From the NCBI GenBank assembly GCA_963848355.1, contig CAWKDG010000001.1, positions 806,001-870,000 on the forward strand: a stretch of 64,000 nt of DNA, in the 5' to 3' direction. The notes beneath the pieces are model-generated. The model saw only the letters and a list, made by a program, of their open reading frames with translations. It was not told the origin of the DNA and did no database searches. The stretch is from CAWKDG01 sp963848355 (GTDB lineage Bacteria > Actinomycetota > Acidimicrobiia > Acidimicrobiales > UBA8190). Both the position numbers and the translations under genes were made by a program. The first letter of the stretch is position 1. Each line of letters starts with the position of its first letter. Positions 32,157 to 41,056 of the stretch are shown here, piece by piece.

Positions 32157-35100
32157 GTGTCCGACGCTCCCCAGGAACTCCCGCCGGTGCTGGCCCGCGA
32201 CGCCCTGGCCCTCGACGAGCGGGGGACCGCCTACCTCCACGCCGCCGCCCACCGGGTCGTCATCTTCGACGGCGCCATGGGGACCACCCTGCAGCTGGCG
32301 GGGTTGAGCGCCGAGGACTTCGGGGGTCCCGAGCTCGAGGGCTGCAACGAGGCCCTCGTCCTCTCGCGCCCCGACGCCGTCTCCGCCGTCCACCGGGCCT
32401 TCCTCGACGTCGGGGTGGACGTGATCGAGACGAACGCCTTCGGCGCCTTCTCCGTCGTCCTGGCCGAGTACGGCCTGCAGGACCGGGTGGCCGACATCAA
32501 CGTGGCCGCCGCCCGCCTGGCCCGGCAGGCGGCCGACGACGCCGCCACCCCCGACCGCCCGCGTTGGGTGGCCGGGAACCTGGGGCCGGGGACCCGCTTC
32601 CCCACCCTCGGTCAGATCCCTTATGGCGCACTGCGCGACGCCTACGAGGAACAGGCCACCGCCCTCCTCGCCGGCGGGGTCGACCTCCTCATCATCGAGA
32701 CCGTCTTCGACCTCCTCCAGGCCAAGGCGGCCATGAACGCCTGCACCCGCGCCATGGTCGCCGCCGGACGGCGCGTCCCCCTCCAGGTCCAGGTCACCAT
32801 CGAGCTGACGGGCCGCATGTTGCCGGGGACCGAGATCGGCGCCGCCTTGACGGCCTTGGAGGCCATGCGGCCCGACGTGATCGGGCTCAACTGCGCCACC
32901 GGACCGGCCGAGATGGGCGAGGCCGTCCGCCACCTGGCCCAGCATTCCCGCCTCCCCGTCGCCGTCCAGCCCAACGCCGGGCTGCCCACCGTCGTCGACG
33001 GCGCCATGCACTACGACCTCACGCCCGACCAGCTGGCCGATCACCTCGAACGCTTCGTGACCGAGCTCGGCGTCACCGTCATCGGCGGGTGCTGCGGGAC
33101 CACCCCCGAGCACCTCCGGGCCGTCGTCGAACGGTGCGCCGCGCTCACCCCGCACCAGCGGCACCCCGACCACGAACCGGCCGCCGCCTCCATCTACTCG
33201 GCCGTCCCCTTCCATCAGGAGACGTCGTTCCTCGTCGTCGGCGAACGCACCAACGCCAACGGATCCAAGAAATTCCGCGATGCCATGCTGGCCGCCGACT
33301 GGGACACCACCGTGGTCGTGGCCCGCGACCAGATCAAGGAGGGGGCCCACGTCCTCGACGTCTGCGTCGACTACACCGGGGCCGACGGTGTGGCCGACAT
33401 GAACGAAGTGGTCAGCCGTTTCGCCACCCAGGCCAGTGTGCCCCTCATGGTCGACTCGACGGAGGCCCCCGTGGTCGAGGCCGCCCTGCGCTTCATCGGC
33501 GGGCGGGCCGTGCTCAATTCGGTCAACCTCGAGGAAGGCGACGATCCCGGCACCCGCCTCGACAAGTTCCTGACCCTGGCGCGCGAGTACGGCGCGGCGG
33601 TCGTCTGCACCTGCATCGACACCGAGGGTCAGGCCCGCACGGCCGAATGGAAGCTGCGGGCGGCCCGGGCCATCCACGACATCGCCGTCGGCCGCTACGG
33701 TCTCGAGCCCTCGGACCTCATCTTCGATCCCCTCGTCCTCCCCCTCTCGACGGGGATGGAGGAGAGCCGCCGCGACGGCATCGAGACCATCGAGGGGATC
33801 AAGCGCATCAAGGCCGAGCTCCCCGGCGTCTTCACCATCGTCGGCTTGTCGAACGTCTCCTTCGGCCTCACCCCGGCGGCGCGTCATGTCCTCAACTCGA
33901 TGTTCCTCCACGAATGCGTCGAGGCCGGCCTCGACGCCGCCATCGTCCACGCGGCGCGGATCCTCCCGCTGTCCAAGATCGACGAACGGGCCCGGGAGGT
34001 CTGCCTCGATCTCATCTACGACCGGCGCCGGGAGGGCTACGACCCGCTGTCGGAGCTCCTCACCATGTTCGAAGGCGTCTCGGCCGGCGCCGTCGTGGCC
34101 GAGGACCGCACCGACTGGACAGTCGAGCGCCGTCTCGAGCACCGGATCATCGACGGCGAGCGCAACGGCCTCGAAGCCGACCTCGAGGAGGCCCTGGCCG
34201 GCGGCCACACCCCCCTGGCCATCGTCAACGACTTCCTCCTGGCCGGGATGAAGACGGTCGGCGAGCTCTTCGCCTCGGGCGAGATGCAGCTGCCCTTCGT
34301 CCTGCAGTCGGCCGAGACGATGAAGGCGGCCGTCTCCTATCTCGAGCCCAAGATGGAGAAGGTCGACCAGGGGGGCAAGGCCACCATCGTCCTCGCCACC
34401 GTGAAGGGCGACGTCCACGACATCGGCAAGAACCTGGTCGACATCATCCTCACCAACAACGGCTACGACGTCGTCAACCTCGGGATCAAGGTCGGCATCA
34501 CCGAGATGCTCCAGGCGGCCGAGGAGCACAAGGCCGACGCCATCGGGATGAGCGGACTCCTGGTGAAGTCCACCCTCATCATGCGCGAGAACCTGGAGGA
34601 GCTCAACGAGCGCGGCCTCACCCACATCCCCGTCATCCTGGGGGGAGCCGCCCTCACCCGGACCTACGTCGAACGCGACCTCCGCCAGGTCTACGAGGGC
34701 CGCGTCTTCTACGGCAAGGACGCCTTCGAGGGCCTCTCCACCATGGACCGGCTGGTCGAGCTCCTGCGCAGCGGCGAGGACGACCCCACCTTCGGGCGCG
34801 AGCTCGGGGGGCGGAAATTGCCGCCGCGCAAGAGTCAGGCCGACGCCGTGGCCGTGGCCGACCGACCGACCCGTTCCCCCGAGGTGGTGAAGGACAATCC
34901 CGTCTTCACCCCGCCGTTCCTCGGCACCCGGGTGGCCAAGGGCATCGCCCTCGACGACATCGCCGCCTACCTCAACCTGACGGCGCTCTTCCGCAACCAG
35001 TGGGGTTACCGCCCCGAGAAGGGCGAGGACGACACCGCCTTCAAGGAGCGGGTCCGCAGCGTCCTGCGCCACGAGCTCGACGGGGCCAAGGCCCAGGACC

Positions 35101-35687
35101 TCCTGATCCCCCAGGTGGCCTGGGGATACTTCGCCGCCAACGCCGAAGGCGACGACCTCGTCCTGTGGACCGACGAGACCCGGCGTTCCGAGCTCCAGCG
35201 CTACGCCTTCCCGCGCCAGAACAAGGAGCCGTGGCTCTGTATCGCCGACTTCTTCCGGCCCGTCGAGTCCGGCGATCTCGACTACGCCGCCTTCCAGCTC
35301 GTCACCATGGGACCGGCCGTCTCCGAGGCGGCCGCCGTCCTCTTCGGCGAGGACCGCTACTCGGAGTACCTCCGCCTCCACGGTCTCGGGGTCGAGATGG
35401 CCGAGGCCCTGGCCGAGTACTGGCACCGCCGCATCCGCGAGGAGTGGGGCTTCGCCGACGAGGACGGTCCCTCCCTCCTCGGTCTCTTCCGCCAGCAGTA
35501 CCGGGGCGGCCGCTACTCCTGGGGATACCCGGCGTGCCCCGATCTCGAGGACAACGCCAAGGTCGTCGACCTGCTCGGCGGGGACCGCATCGGCGTGGTC
35601 GTGAGCGACGGCTTCCAGCTCCATCCCGAACAGACGACCGACGCCATCATCTGCCACCACCCCCGGGCCAAGTACTTCGTGGCCTGA
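32157..35687 (+). CDS. metH: Cobalamin-dependent methionine synthase
   Basis: Transfers a methyl group from 5-methyl-THF to homocysteine through methylcobalamin. All four modules are present in 1176 residues: homocysteine domain (about 30-325; FDGAMGTTLQ, zinc ligands Cys246 in LNCATGP and Cys312/Cys313 in GGCCGTT), pterin domain (about 350-620; VGERTNANGSKKF, VDSTEAPVVEAAL), cap and B12 domain (about 640-880; base-off His754 in GDVHDIGKN) and activation domain (about 900-1176; RGGRYSWGYPACPD). It is preceded by a -10 box 9 nt before the GTG. Its stop lies 18 bases before a six-copy tandem repeat. Confidence 0.97.
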   Translation: MSDAPQELPPVLARDALALDERGTAYLHAAAHRVVIFDGAMGTTLQLAGLSAEDFGGPELEGCNEALVLSRPDAVSAVHRAFLDVGVDVIETNAFGAFSVVLAEYGLQDRVADINVAAARLARQAADDAATPDRPRWVAGNLGPGTRFPTLGQIPYGALRDAYEEQATALLAGGVDLLIIETVFDLLQAKAAMNACTRAMVAAGRRVPLQVQVTIELTGRMLPGTEIGAALTALEAMRPDVIGLNCATGPAEMGEAVRHLAQHSRLPVAVQPNAGLPTVVDGAMHYDLTPDQLADHLERFVTELGVTVIGGCCGTTPEHLRAVVERCAALTPHQRHPDHEPAAASIYSAVPFHQETSFLVVGERTNANGSKKFRDAMLAADWDTTVVVARDQIKEGAHVLDVCVDYTGADGVADMNEVVSRFATQASVPLMVDSTEAPVVEAALRFIGGRAVLNSVNLEEGDDPGTRLDKFLTLAREYGAAVVCTCIDTEGQARTAEWKLRAARAIHDIAVGRYGLEPSDLIFDPLVLPLSTGMEESRRDGIETIEGIKRIKAELPGVFTIVGLSNVSFGLTPAARHVLNSMFLHECVEAGLDAAIVHAARILPLSKIDERAREVCLDLIYDRRREGYDPLSELLTMFEGVSAGAVVAEDRTDWTVERRLEHRIIDGERNGLEADLEEALAGGHTPLAIVNDFLLAGMKTVGELFASGEMQLPFVLQSAETMKAAVSYLEPKMEKVDQGGKATIVLATVKGDVHDIGKNLVDIILTNNGYDVVNLGIKVGITEMLQAAEEHKADAIGMSGLLVKSTLIMRENLEELNERGLTHIPVILGGAALTRTYVERDLRQVYEGRVFYGKDAFEGLSTMDRLVELLRSGEDDPTFGRELGGRKLPPRKSQADAVAVADRPTRSPEVVKDNPVFTPPFLGTRVAKGIALDDIAAYLNLTALFRNQWGYRPEKGEDDTAFKERVRSVLRHELDGAKAQDLLIPQVAWGYFAANAEGDDLVLWTDETRRSELQRYAFPRQNKEPWLCIADFFRPVESGDLDYAAFQLVTMGPAVSEAAAVLFGEDRYSEYLRLHGLGVEMAEALAEYWHRRIREEWGFADEDGPSLLGLFRQQYRGGRYSWGYPACPDLEDNAKVVDLLGGDRIGVVVSDGFQLHPEQTTDAIICHHPRAKYFVA

Positions 35688-35705
35688 CGCCGCGCCTGTT
35701 GCGCT

Positions 35706-35792
35706 AGGGCCGGTTCCTACAGGGCCGGTTCCTACAGGGCCGGTTCCTACAGGGCCGGTTCCAGGGCCGGTTCCTACAGGGCCGGTTCCTAC
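35706..35792. repeat. 15-bp tandem repeat, six copies, between metH and the convergent SDR
   Basis: AGGGCCGGTTCCTAC at 35706, 35721, 35736, a 12-base truncated copy at 35751, then full copies at 35763 and 35778. On the minus strand each full copy reads GTAGGAACCGGCCCT; the last one supplies the TAG stop of the SDR (35789-35791), so further stops are repeated downstream. No spacers, hence not a CRISPR array. Confidence 0.95.
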
Positions 35793-36523
35793 AGCGCCAG
35801 CGTCGCTCCCCCGTCGACGACGACGGCGGCGCCGTTCACGAACGACGCCGGAGCGGAACAGAGGAAGGCGACCACCCGGCCGAAGTCGGCCGGGTCACCC
35901 ATCGGTCCTCCGCCGCCACTGCCACCGAGCTGCCGCATCCTCTCGGTGGCGTGGGGACCGGGACAGGCCAGGTTCAACGTGATCCCGCTCTCCTCGGCGG
36001 CCAGGTCAGCGGCGGCCGTCTTGGTCCATGCCCACAGTCCGGCGCGGGCCGTGTTCGACAGGGCCAGGCCGGGCAACGGCTGGACGATCGAGTACGACGA
36101 GATGCAACAGATCCGGCCCCACGCCCGTGTCCGCATGTCGGGGACGGCGGCACGCACGAGGCGCACGGCGCTCAGGAGATTGGCCTCCACGGCCCGGCGG
36201 ACGGCATCATCGTCGACGTCGAGAGCGCGGCCGGCCGGCGGGCCACCGGCGTTGGCCACCACGATGTCGATCTGCCCGAACCGTTCGACCGTCGCCGTCA
36301 CCAGGCGCTCGGGCACATCGGGCTCGGTGACGTCGGCCACGATCCCGTGCACACCGACCCCGGCGGCGCGCAGCTCGTCCACGGTGGCGTCGAGTGCCGC
36401 GGCGCCGCGGGCGTTCACCATCACCCGGGCCCCCTCGGCCCCGAGCGCCTCGGCGCTGGCCCGACCGAGTCCCTGTGACGACGCGGTGACGAGGGCCACC
36501 CGACCCTCGATCCCCAGGTTCAC
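35789..36523 (-). CDS. Short-chain dehydrogenase/reductase without the YxxxK motif
   Basis: A 244-residue classical SDR fold with the cofactor motif VALVTASSQGLGRASAEAL, VMVNAR, ADVTEPD and VANAGGPP, ending GAAVVVDGGATLAL. The catalytic region reads ISSYSIVQPLPGLALSNTARAGLWAWTKT, where the usual Tyr-xxx-Lys is replaced by LSNTARAG; this occurs in a known branch annotated as 3-oxoacyl-ACP reductase-like, so its chemistry is uncertain. The GTG start overlaps the stop of the M24 peptidase by four bases. Its stop lies in the tandem repeat. Confidence 0.82.
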   Translation of the reverse strand: MNLGIEGRVALVTASSQGLGRASAEALGAEGARVMVNARGAAALDATVDELRAAGVGVHGIVADVTEPDVPERLVTATVERFGQIDIVVANAGGPPAGRALDVDDDAVRRAVEANLLSAVRLVRAAVPDMRTRAWGRICCISSYSIVQPLPGLALSNTARAGLWAWTKTAAADLAAEESGITLNLACPGPHATERMRQLGGSGGGGPMGDPADFGRVVAFLCSAPASFVNGAAVVVDGGATLAL

Positions 36524-37680
36524 GCGTCCACCACCACCAGTGCGTGGTCGACGGTGTTCAGCGGATCGGGTCCGTCGTCGCCCACCACCACGATGTCCTC
36601 GAGCCGCATCCCGAACCGGCCCGCCAGGTAGATCCCCGGTTCCACCGAGAAGGCGTGGCCGATGGCCAGCGGCGTCCGGTTCCCGGCCACCAGATAGGGG
36701 TCCTCGTGCTCCTCGATCCCGATCCCGTGGCCGGTGCGGTGGATGAAGTACTCCCCGTAGCCGGCGTCGTCGATCACCCGGCGGGCCACGGCATCCACCT
36801 CCTCGGCCGCCACGCCGGGAGCGACGGCCGCCACCGCCGCCTGCTGGGCGGCGAGCAGGACGGCGTAACACTCGCTCACCGTCGCGTCGGGCTCGCCGGT
36901 GACGACGGTGCGGGTGATGTCCGAGCAGTAGCCGACGTCGGTCCCGTTGTCGTACTCGCCGCCGAAGTCGCAGACGACGACCTCGCCCCGCCCGATCCGA
37001 CGTGCTCCGGCCTCGTGGTGGGGGCTGGCCCCGTTCGGCCCGCTGCCCACGATGGCGAAGTTCACCCGCCGGTGTCCGGCGGCGATCAGTCGGACACTGA
37101 TGTCCTCGGACACCTCGGCCTCGGTCCTCCCCACCAGCGCGATCCCGCCCGCCTGCAGCTCGGCCGCCACAGCGTCGGCGGCGTGGGCGGCCGCCCGGAG
37201 CTGGCCGATCTCGTCGGCGTCCTTCACGGCCCGCAGCGCCGACGTGACGGTCGAGGCCGCCACCCAACGGGCGGCGGGCAGGTGCTGCTGAAAGGCGAGG
37301 AGCGACGTGGCCCAGGCCCGGTCGGACACGCCGAGCGTGCCCACCTTGGCGCCGAGCAGCTCGACGGCGATCTCCACCGGATCCTCCGTCTCGGCCCAGG
37401 GCCGAATCACGAACGCTCCCGATCCGTCGGGAACGCGGGGCGCTTCGAGCCCGGGGACGACCATCACGGCCTCTCCCTCCCGGGGCAGCACCAGCACCGT
37501 CAGGCGTTCCAGGGGCATGGCCCGGTAGCCCGTCAACCACGGCAGGTCGGCTCCGTGCGAGAGCAGCAGCGCGTCCACCCCACGGGCGGCCATCTGCTGG
37601 CGGACCCGGTCGAGCCGCCTGCGCCTGGTGACGTCCCCGTCGGGAACAGCCGATGCCGCCGCCGGCGAGGGCCGGCTCAC
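36520..37680 (-). CDS. Xaa-Pro aminopeptidase-like M24 metallopeptidase
   Basis: A 386-residue creatinase/prolidase-fold enzyme cutting X-Pro bonds. The N-terminal domain (about 20-160) is followed by a pita-bread domain with all five metal ligands: Asp in VVVCDFGGEYDN, Asp in YCSDITRTV, His in HRTGHGIGIEEHED, Glu in FSVEPGIYL and Glu in GMRLEDIVVV. The GTG start forms a GTGA overlap with the stop of the LipB-LipA gene. The pairing with lipoate genes appears to be operon convenience rather than pathway. Confidence 0.9.
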   Translation of the reverse strand: MSRPSPAAASAVPDGDVTRRRRLDRVRQQMAARGVDALLLSHGADLPWLTGYRAMPLERLTVLVLPREGEAVMVVPGLEAPRVPDGSGAFVIRPWAETEDPVEIAVELLGAKVGTLGVSDRAWATSLLAFQQHLPAARWVAASTVTSALRAVKDADEIGQLRAAAHAADAVAAELQAGGIALVGRTEAEVSEDISVRLIAAGHRRVNFAIVGSGPNGASPHHEAGARRIGRGEVVVCDFGGEYDNGTDVGYCSDITRTVVTGEPDATVSECYAVLLAAQQAAVAAVAPGVAAEEVDAVARRVIDDAGYGEYFIHRTGHGIGIEEHEDPYLVAGNRTPLAIGHAFSVEPGIYLAGRFGMRLEDIVVVGDDGPDPLNTVDHALVVVDA

Positions 37681-39344
37681 GCGCCGGGTTTCCCGACCAG
37701 CGCGTCGACGACCCCCGGCCCGTCGGCAGAGCCCGATCCGGCCGAGGCGGCCGCGGCGCGCGCGTGGTAGCTCGAACGGGTGAGGGGCGACGACTGGACG
37801 TGGGCGAAGCCGAACCCATCCCCGATCTCCCGCAACCGGTCGAACTCCTCCGGTCGCCACCAGCGCGCCACCGGGAGGTGGGTGGCGCTCGGACGCAGGT
37901 ACTGCCCGATGGTGACGATGTCGACGCCCACCCCCCGGAGATCGGCCAAGGCGCCCACCACCTCCGCCTCGGTCTCGCCCATGCCCACGATGAGTCCGGA
38001 CTTGACCGTCAGCCCGGCGCCCTTGGCCCGGGCCAGCACCGACAGGCTGCGGGCGTAGCCGGCCGACGGCCTCACGGCCCGCTGCAGTCGGGCCACCGTT
38101 TCGAGGTTGTGGTTGAAGATGTCGGGCCCGGCGGCGATCAGCGCGGCGACGGCCTGCTCCTTGCCCTTGCAGTCGGGGACGAGCACCTCCACCGCCGTCG
38201 TCGGGCACCGTCTCCGTATGGCGGCGATGGTGGCCACGAAGCCGCTCGCCCCCCCGTCGTCCAGATCGTCACGGGCCACGGCGGTGACGACGGCGTGCGC
38301 CAGCCCCAGTCGTTCCACGGCGGCGGCCACCCGCTCGGGTTCGTCGGCGTCCATCGGGAGGGGATGGCGGGTGTCGACGAGGCAGAACCCACAGGCGCGG
38401 GTGCAGCGCTCGCCGTTGATCATGAACGTCGCCGTCCCGTCGGCCCAGCACTCGAAGATGTTCGGACAGCCCGCCTCTTCGCACACCGTCACCAGATCGA
38501 GGTCCTTCATCGTCCGGCGCAACGCCAGGAAGTCGTCACCCATCCGGACCGGCACGCGCAGCCAGGGTGGCTTCCGCTCGGCCAGGGCCAGCCCCCCGTC
38601 GGGGTCGACGCCCGCCTGACGGAGCCGGACCCGGAGCCGTCCACCGGCCGCCGGCTCCGCCGCCGCCGCCGGCACCAGGGATCGGCGCGGCGCGCGGTCC
38701 ACCTCCTGATGGTCGACGACACCGTCGGGAGCCCAGCGCCGGGTGGCGTGGCGGGTCAGGACGTCGACGACGTCGGCCACCGTCGCCCCGAGGCCTTCGG
38801 CCGCCATCGAGGTCACCGCCTTGTCGACCAGTCCGCAGGGCACGATCCGCTCGAACCAGGACATGTCGGGATCGACGTTCAGGGCCAGTCCGTGCATCGA
38901 ACGACCGCGGCTGACGCGGACACCGACGGCGCAGATCTTCCGGGCCCCGGGCCCGTCGGGCTCGACCCACACCCCGGGATATCCGGCCGCCCGTCCGGTC
39001 GCCAGACCGAACTCGGCCAGCGTGTCGATGACCACCTGCTCCACCGCGTGGACATGTCCGGGTATGGCGCCCGGACCCATCGGCACGGAGACGATCGGGT
39101 AGGCGACCAGCTGTCCCGGACCGTGGTAGGTGACGTCACCGCCGCGGTCGGTCCGGACCATCGTCGCTCCCACCGACTGGGGGTCCACCAGCACGTGGCT
39201 CGGATCGCCGCGGACCCCCAGAGTGAAGACGTCAGGGTGTTCGAGGAGCAGGACGTAGTCGTCCTGACTGCGGGCGTGCAGTGCGCTCTGGAGCGCGTGG
39301 GCCTCCTGATACGGGACCCGACCGAGCCAACGGACCCGTAACAT
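37677..39344 (-). CDS. LipB-LipA fusion: octanoyltransferase joined to lipoyl synthase
   Basis: One uninterrupted 555-residue chain with both steps of de novo lipoylation. Residues 1-215 are LipB (GGDVTYHGPGQLVAYP, Lys136 in ARKICAVGVRV, acyl-accepting Cys170 in VPCGLVDKAVTSM). An Ala/Arg-rich linker of about 35 residues follows. Residues 252-545 are LipA: ERKPPWLRV, auxiliary cluster Cys288/293/299 (CEEAGCPNIFEC), radical-SAM Cys314/318/321 (CTRACGFC), SGLIVGMGETEAEV and the C-terminal RSSYHA serine. Octanoyl transfer from ACP and sulfur insertion would thus be tethered. It lies 17 bases after the E2 gene, whose lipoyl Lys is its substrate. These are normally two genes. Confidence 0.93.
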   Translation of the reverse strand: MLRVRWLGRVPYQEAHALQSALHARSQDDYVLLLEHPDVFTLGVRGDPSHVLVDPQSVGATMVRTDRGGDVTYHGPGQLVAYPIVSVPMGPGAIPGHVHAVEQVVIDTLAEFGLATGRAAGYPGVWVEPDGPGARKICAVGVRVSRGRSMHGLALNVDPDMSWFERIVPCGLVDKAVTSMAAEGLGATVADVVDVLTRHATRRWAPDGVVDHQEVDRAPRRSLVPAAAAEPAAGGRLRVRLRQAGVDPDGGLALAERKPPWLRVPVRMGDDFLALRRTMKDLDLVTVCEEAGCPNIFECWADGTATFMINGERCTRACGFCLVDTRHPLPMDADEPERVAAAVERLGLAHAVVTAVARDDLDDGGASGFVATIAAIRRRCPTTAVEVLVPDCKGKEQAVAALIAAGPDIFNHNLETVARLQRAVRPSAGYARSLSVLARAKGAGLTVKSGLIVGMGETEAEVVGALADLRGVGVDIVTIGQYLRPSATHLPVARWWRPEEFDRLREIGDGFGFAHVQSSPLTRSSYHARAAAASAGSGSADGPGVVDALVGKPGA

Positions 39345-39361
39345 CGCGGTCGTCGACCGGA

Positions 39362-41056
39362 TCAGAGCTCGGCGGCCCAGTCATGGGTGTCGAGCAGTTC
39401 GGCGATCCGCGCCACGAAGGCCGCCGCGTACGCGCCGTCGACTGCCCGGTGATCCCATGACAGACACAGCAGGCCCACCGAATGGATGGCGATGGCTTCG
39501 GAGCCGTCGTCACCCGTGACCACGACCGGACGGCGCTTCACCCCGTCGGTCGACAAGATGGCCACCTGTGGCTGGTTGATGATCGGTGCCGTCAGGAACG
39601 TCCCGAACGGACCGGCGTTGGTGATCGAGAACGTCCCGCCCGAGATGTCGTCGGCCGTCAGCTTCTTCGTCCGGGCGCGGGTGGCCAACTCGTGGATCCT
39701 GCGAGCCAGTCCCCGCAACGTGAGCTCTTCGGCACGCGGCACCACCGGGACGATCAGTCCCTGGTGGTCGAGGTCGACGGCGATGCCGAGGTTCACCTGA
39801 TGGTGCACGATCAAGGCGTCGTCGCCGACCGACGAATTGAGATCGACCCATTCGTGGAGCGCCTCGACGCAGGCCCGGGCCACGAACGGGAGATAGGTCA
39901 GCGAGAAGCCCTCCTCGTCGCGGAACTGCTTCCCCCGGGCGCGCCGGACCCGCTCGACGTTCTCGTAGTCGGCTTCCAGCACGACGAGGGTGTGGGGCGA
40001 GGTGGCCTTCGAGCGCACCATGTGCTCGGCGGTCCGCCGCCTGATATTCGTGAAGGGCACCACCTCGTCGGTTCCGGCCCGCGTCGATGCGGTCGACGGG
40101 CTTCCGGTGGGCGCGGCCGGAGGCGGCGCTGCGGGAGCCGGTGCCGCGGCAGGAGCCGGTGCCGGGGCCGCGGCAGGAGCGGGTGCCGGCGCCGGTGCGG
40201 CAACGGGGGCCGCGGGAGCAGCGACCGGCGGTGCCGGAGCGGCCGCCGCCGGGGGGACCGGAACGGCCGCCGGAGGCGGTGGGACTGGTGGGGGGGCCGG
40301 CGCCGGAACGTCGGGCTCCGCTGTCGGCGCGGGGACGGCGCCGGACCGCTGTTCGTCGATCAGAGCCAGGACGTCGGAGCGGGTGATCCGACCGCCGAGA
40401 CCGGTGCCGCGTACCTCCGCCGGGTCCAGCCCGTTCTCATCGAGGAGACGGCGCACGACAGGGGAAAGGACCAGATTGCCGCTCCCACCACTCCCGTTGG
40501 CGCCTCCGCCAACCGTTGCGGCGACGGGCGACGGTGGCGGCCCCGAGACGGAGATCGGCATCGGTGCCGGCGGGGGTGGTGGAGGCGGCGGCGGGGGGGG
40601 CGGTGACGCCGCCGCCGGGGCCAGGGGCGCGACAGGGGCCGGGGGCGCTTGGTAGGCGGCGGGCGCCGGCGGGGCCTGATACGACGGAGGCGGCGCTGGT
40701 GGTTGGTAGGCGGCCGGGGCGGGCGGGGCCTGGTACCCCGGAGGTGCGACCGGTGGCGGGGGGGCCGCTTCGGGCACGGACGCGGGCGGCGCCGCGGTGG
40801 GCACGGAAGGCGGCACCGTGGCGCCGTCGGCGACGACGGCGAGAACGGTGCCGACGTCGACGGTGTCCCCCTCCGGGACCCGGATCTCGGCCAGGACCCC
40901 GGCGGCCGGCGAGGGGACCTCGGAGTCGACCTTGTCGGTCGACACCTCGAACAGGGGCTCGTCACGGGCGATGGTCTCCCCCACCGCCTTCAACCACTTG
41001 GTGACCGTGCCCTCGGTCACCGTCTCGCCCAATTGCGGCATCACGACATCAGCCAA
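39362..41056 (-). CDS. Dihydrolipoamide acyltransferase (E2) of a 2-oxo acid dehydrogenase
   Basis: Core of the pyruvate and/or 2-oxoglutarate dehydrogenase complex. The 564 residues comprise one lipoyl domain (1-78; Lys42 in STDKVDSEVPSP), a long Pro/Ala/Tyr linker with YQAPPAP repeats and a run of about a dozen prolines (around 150-165), an E3-binding domain (LSPVVRRLLDENGLDPAEVRGTGLGGRITRSDVLAL), a second Ala/Pro linker, and the catalytic domain with WDHRAVDG (His536/Asp540). It begins with TTG (family-like MADVVMPQLGETVTEG) and overlaps the lpd gene by eight bases. The proline run should need EF-P for translation. Confidence 0.9.
   Translation of the reverse strand: MADVVMPQLGETVTEGTVTKWLKAVGETIARDEPLFEVSTDKVDSEVPSPAAGVLAEIRVPEGDTVDVGTVLAVVADGATVPPSVPTAAPPASVPEAAPPPPVAPPGYQAPPAPAAYQPPAPPPSYQAPPAPAAYQAPPAPVAPLAPAAASPPPPPPPPPPPPAPMPISVSGPPPSPVAATVGGGANGSGGSGNLVLSPVVRRLLDENGLDPAEVRGTGLGGRITRSDVLALIDEQRSGAVPAPTAEPDVPAPAPPPVPPPPAAVPVPPAAAAPAPPVAAPAAPVAAPAPAPAPAAAPAPAPAAAPAPAAPPPAAPTGSPSTASTRAGTDEVVPFTNIRRRTAEHMVRSKATSPHTLVVLEADYENVERVRRARGKQFRDEEGFSLTYLPFVARACVEALHEWVDLNSSVGDDALIVHHQVNLGIAVDLDHQGLIVPVVPRAEELTLRGLARRIHELATRARTKKLTADDISGGTFSITNAGPFGTFLTAPIINQPQVAILSTDGVKRRPVVVTGDDGSEAIAIHSVGLLCLSWDHRAVDGAYAAAFVARIAELLDTHDWAAEL

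Noticed and set aside
32066..35707. Very long open frames on both strands over metH (1191 residues antisense, 1213 in another forward frame)
   Set aside because: They are shadows caused by extreme GC at third positions; only the 32157 frame encodes a known protein with all motifs.
35706..35792. CRISPR array
   Set aside because: Units of 15 bp are directly adjacent with no spacers and there are no cas genes.
36524..37819. Possible fusion of the SDR to an upstream 430-residue domain
   Set aside because: That segment is an off-frame reading of the M24 peptidase gene, which is fully supported.
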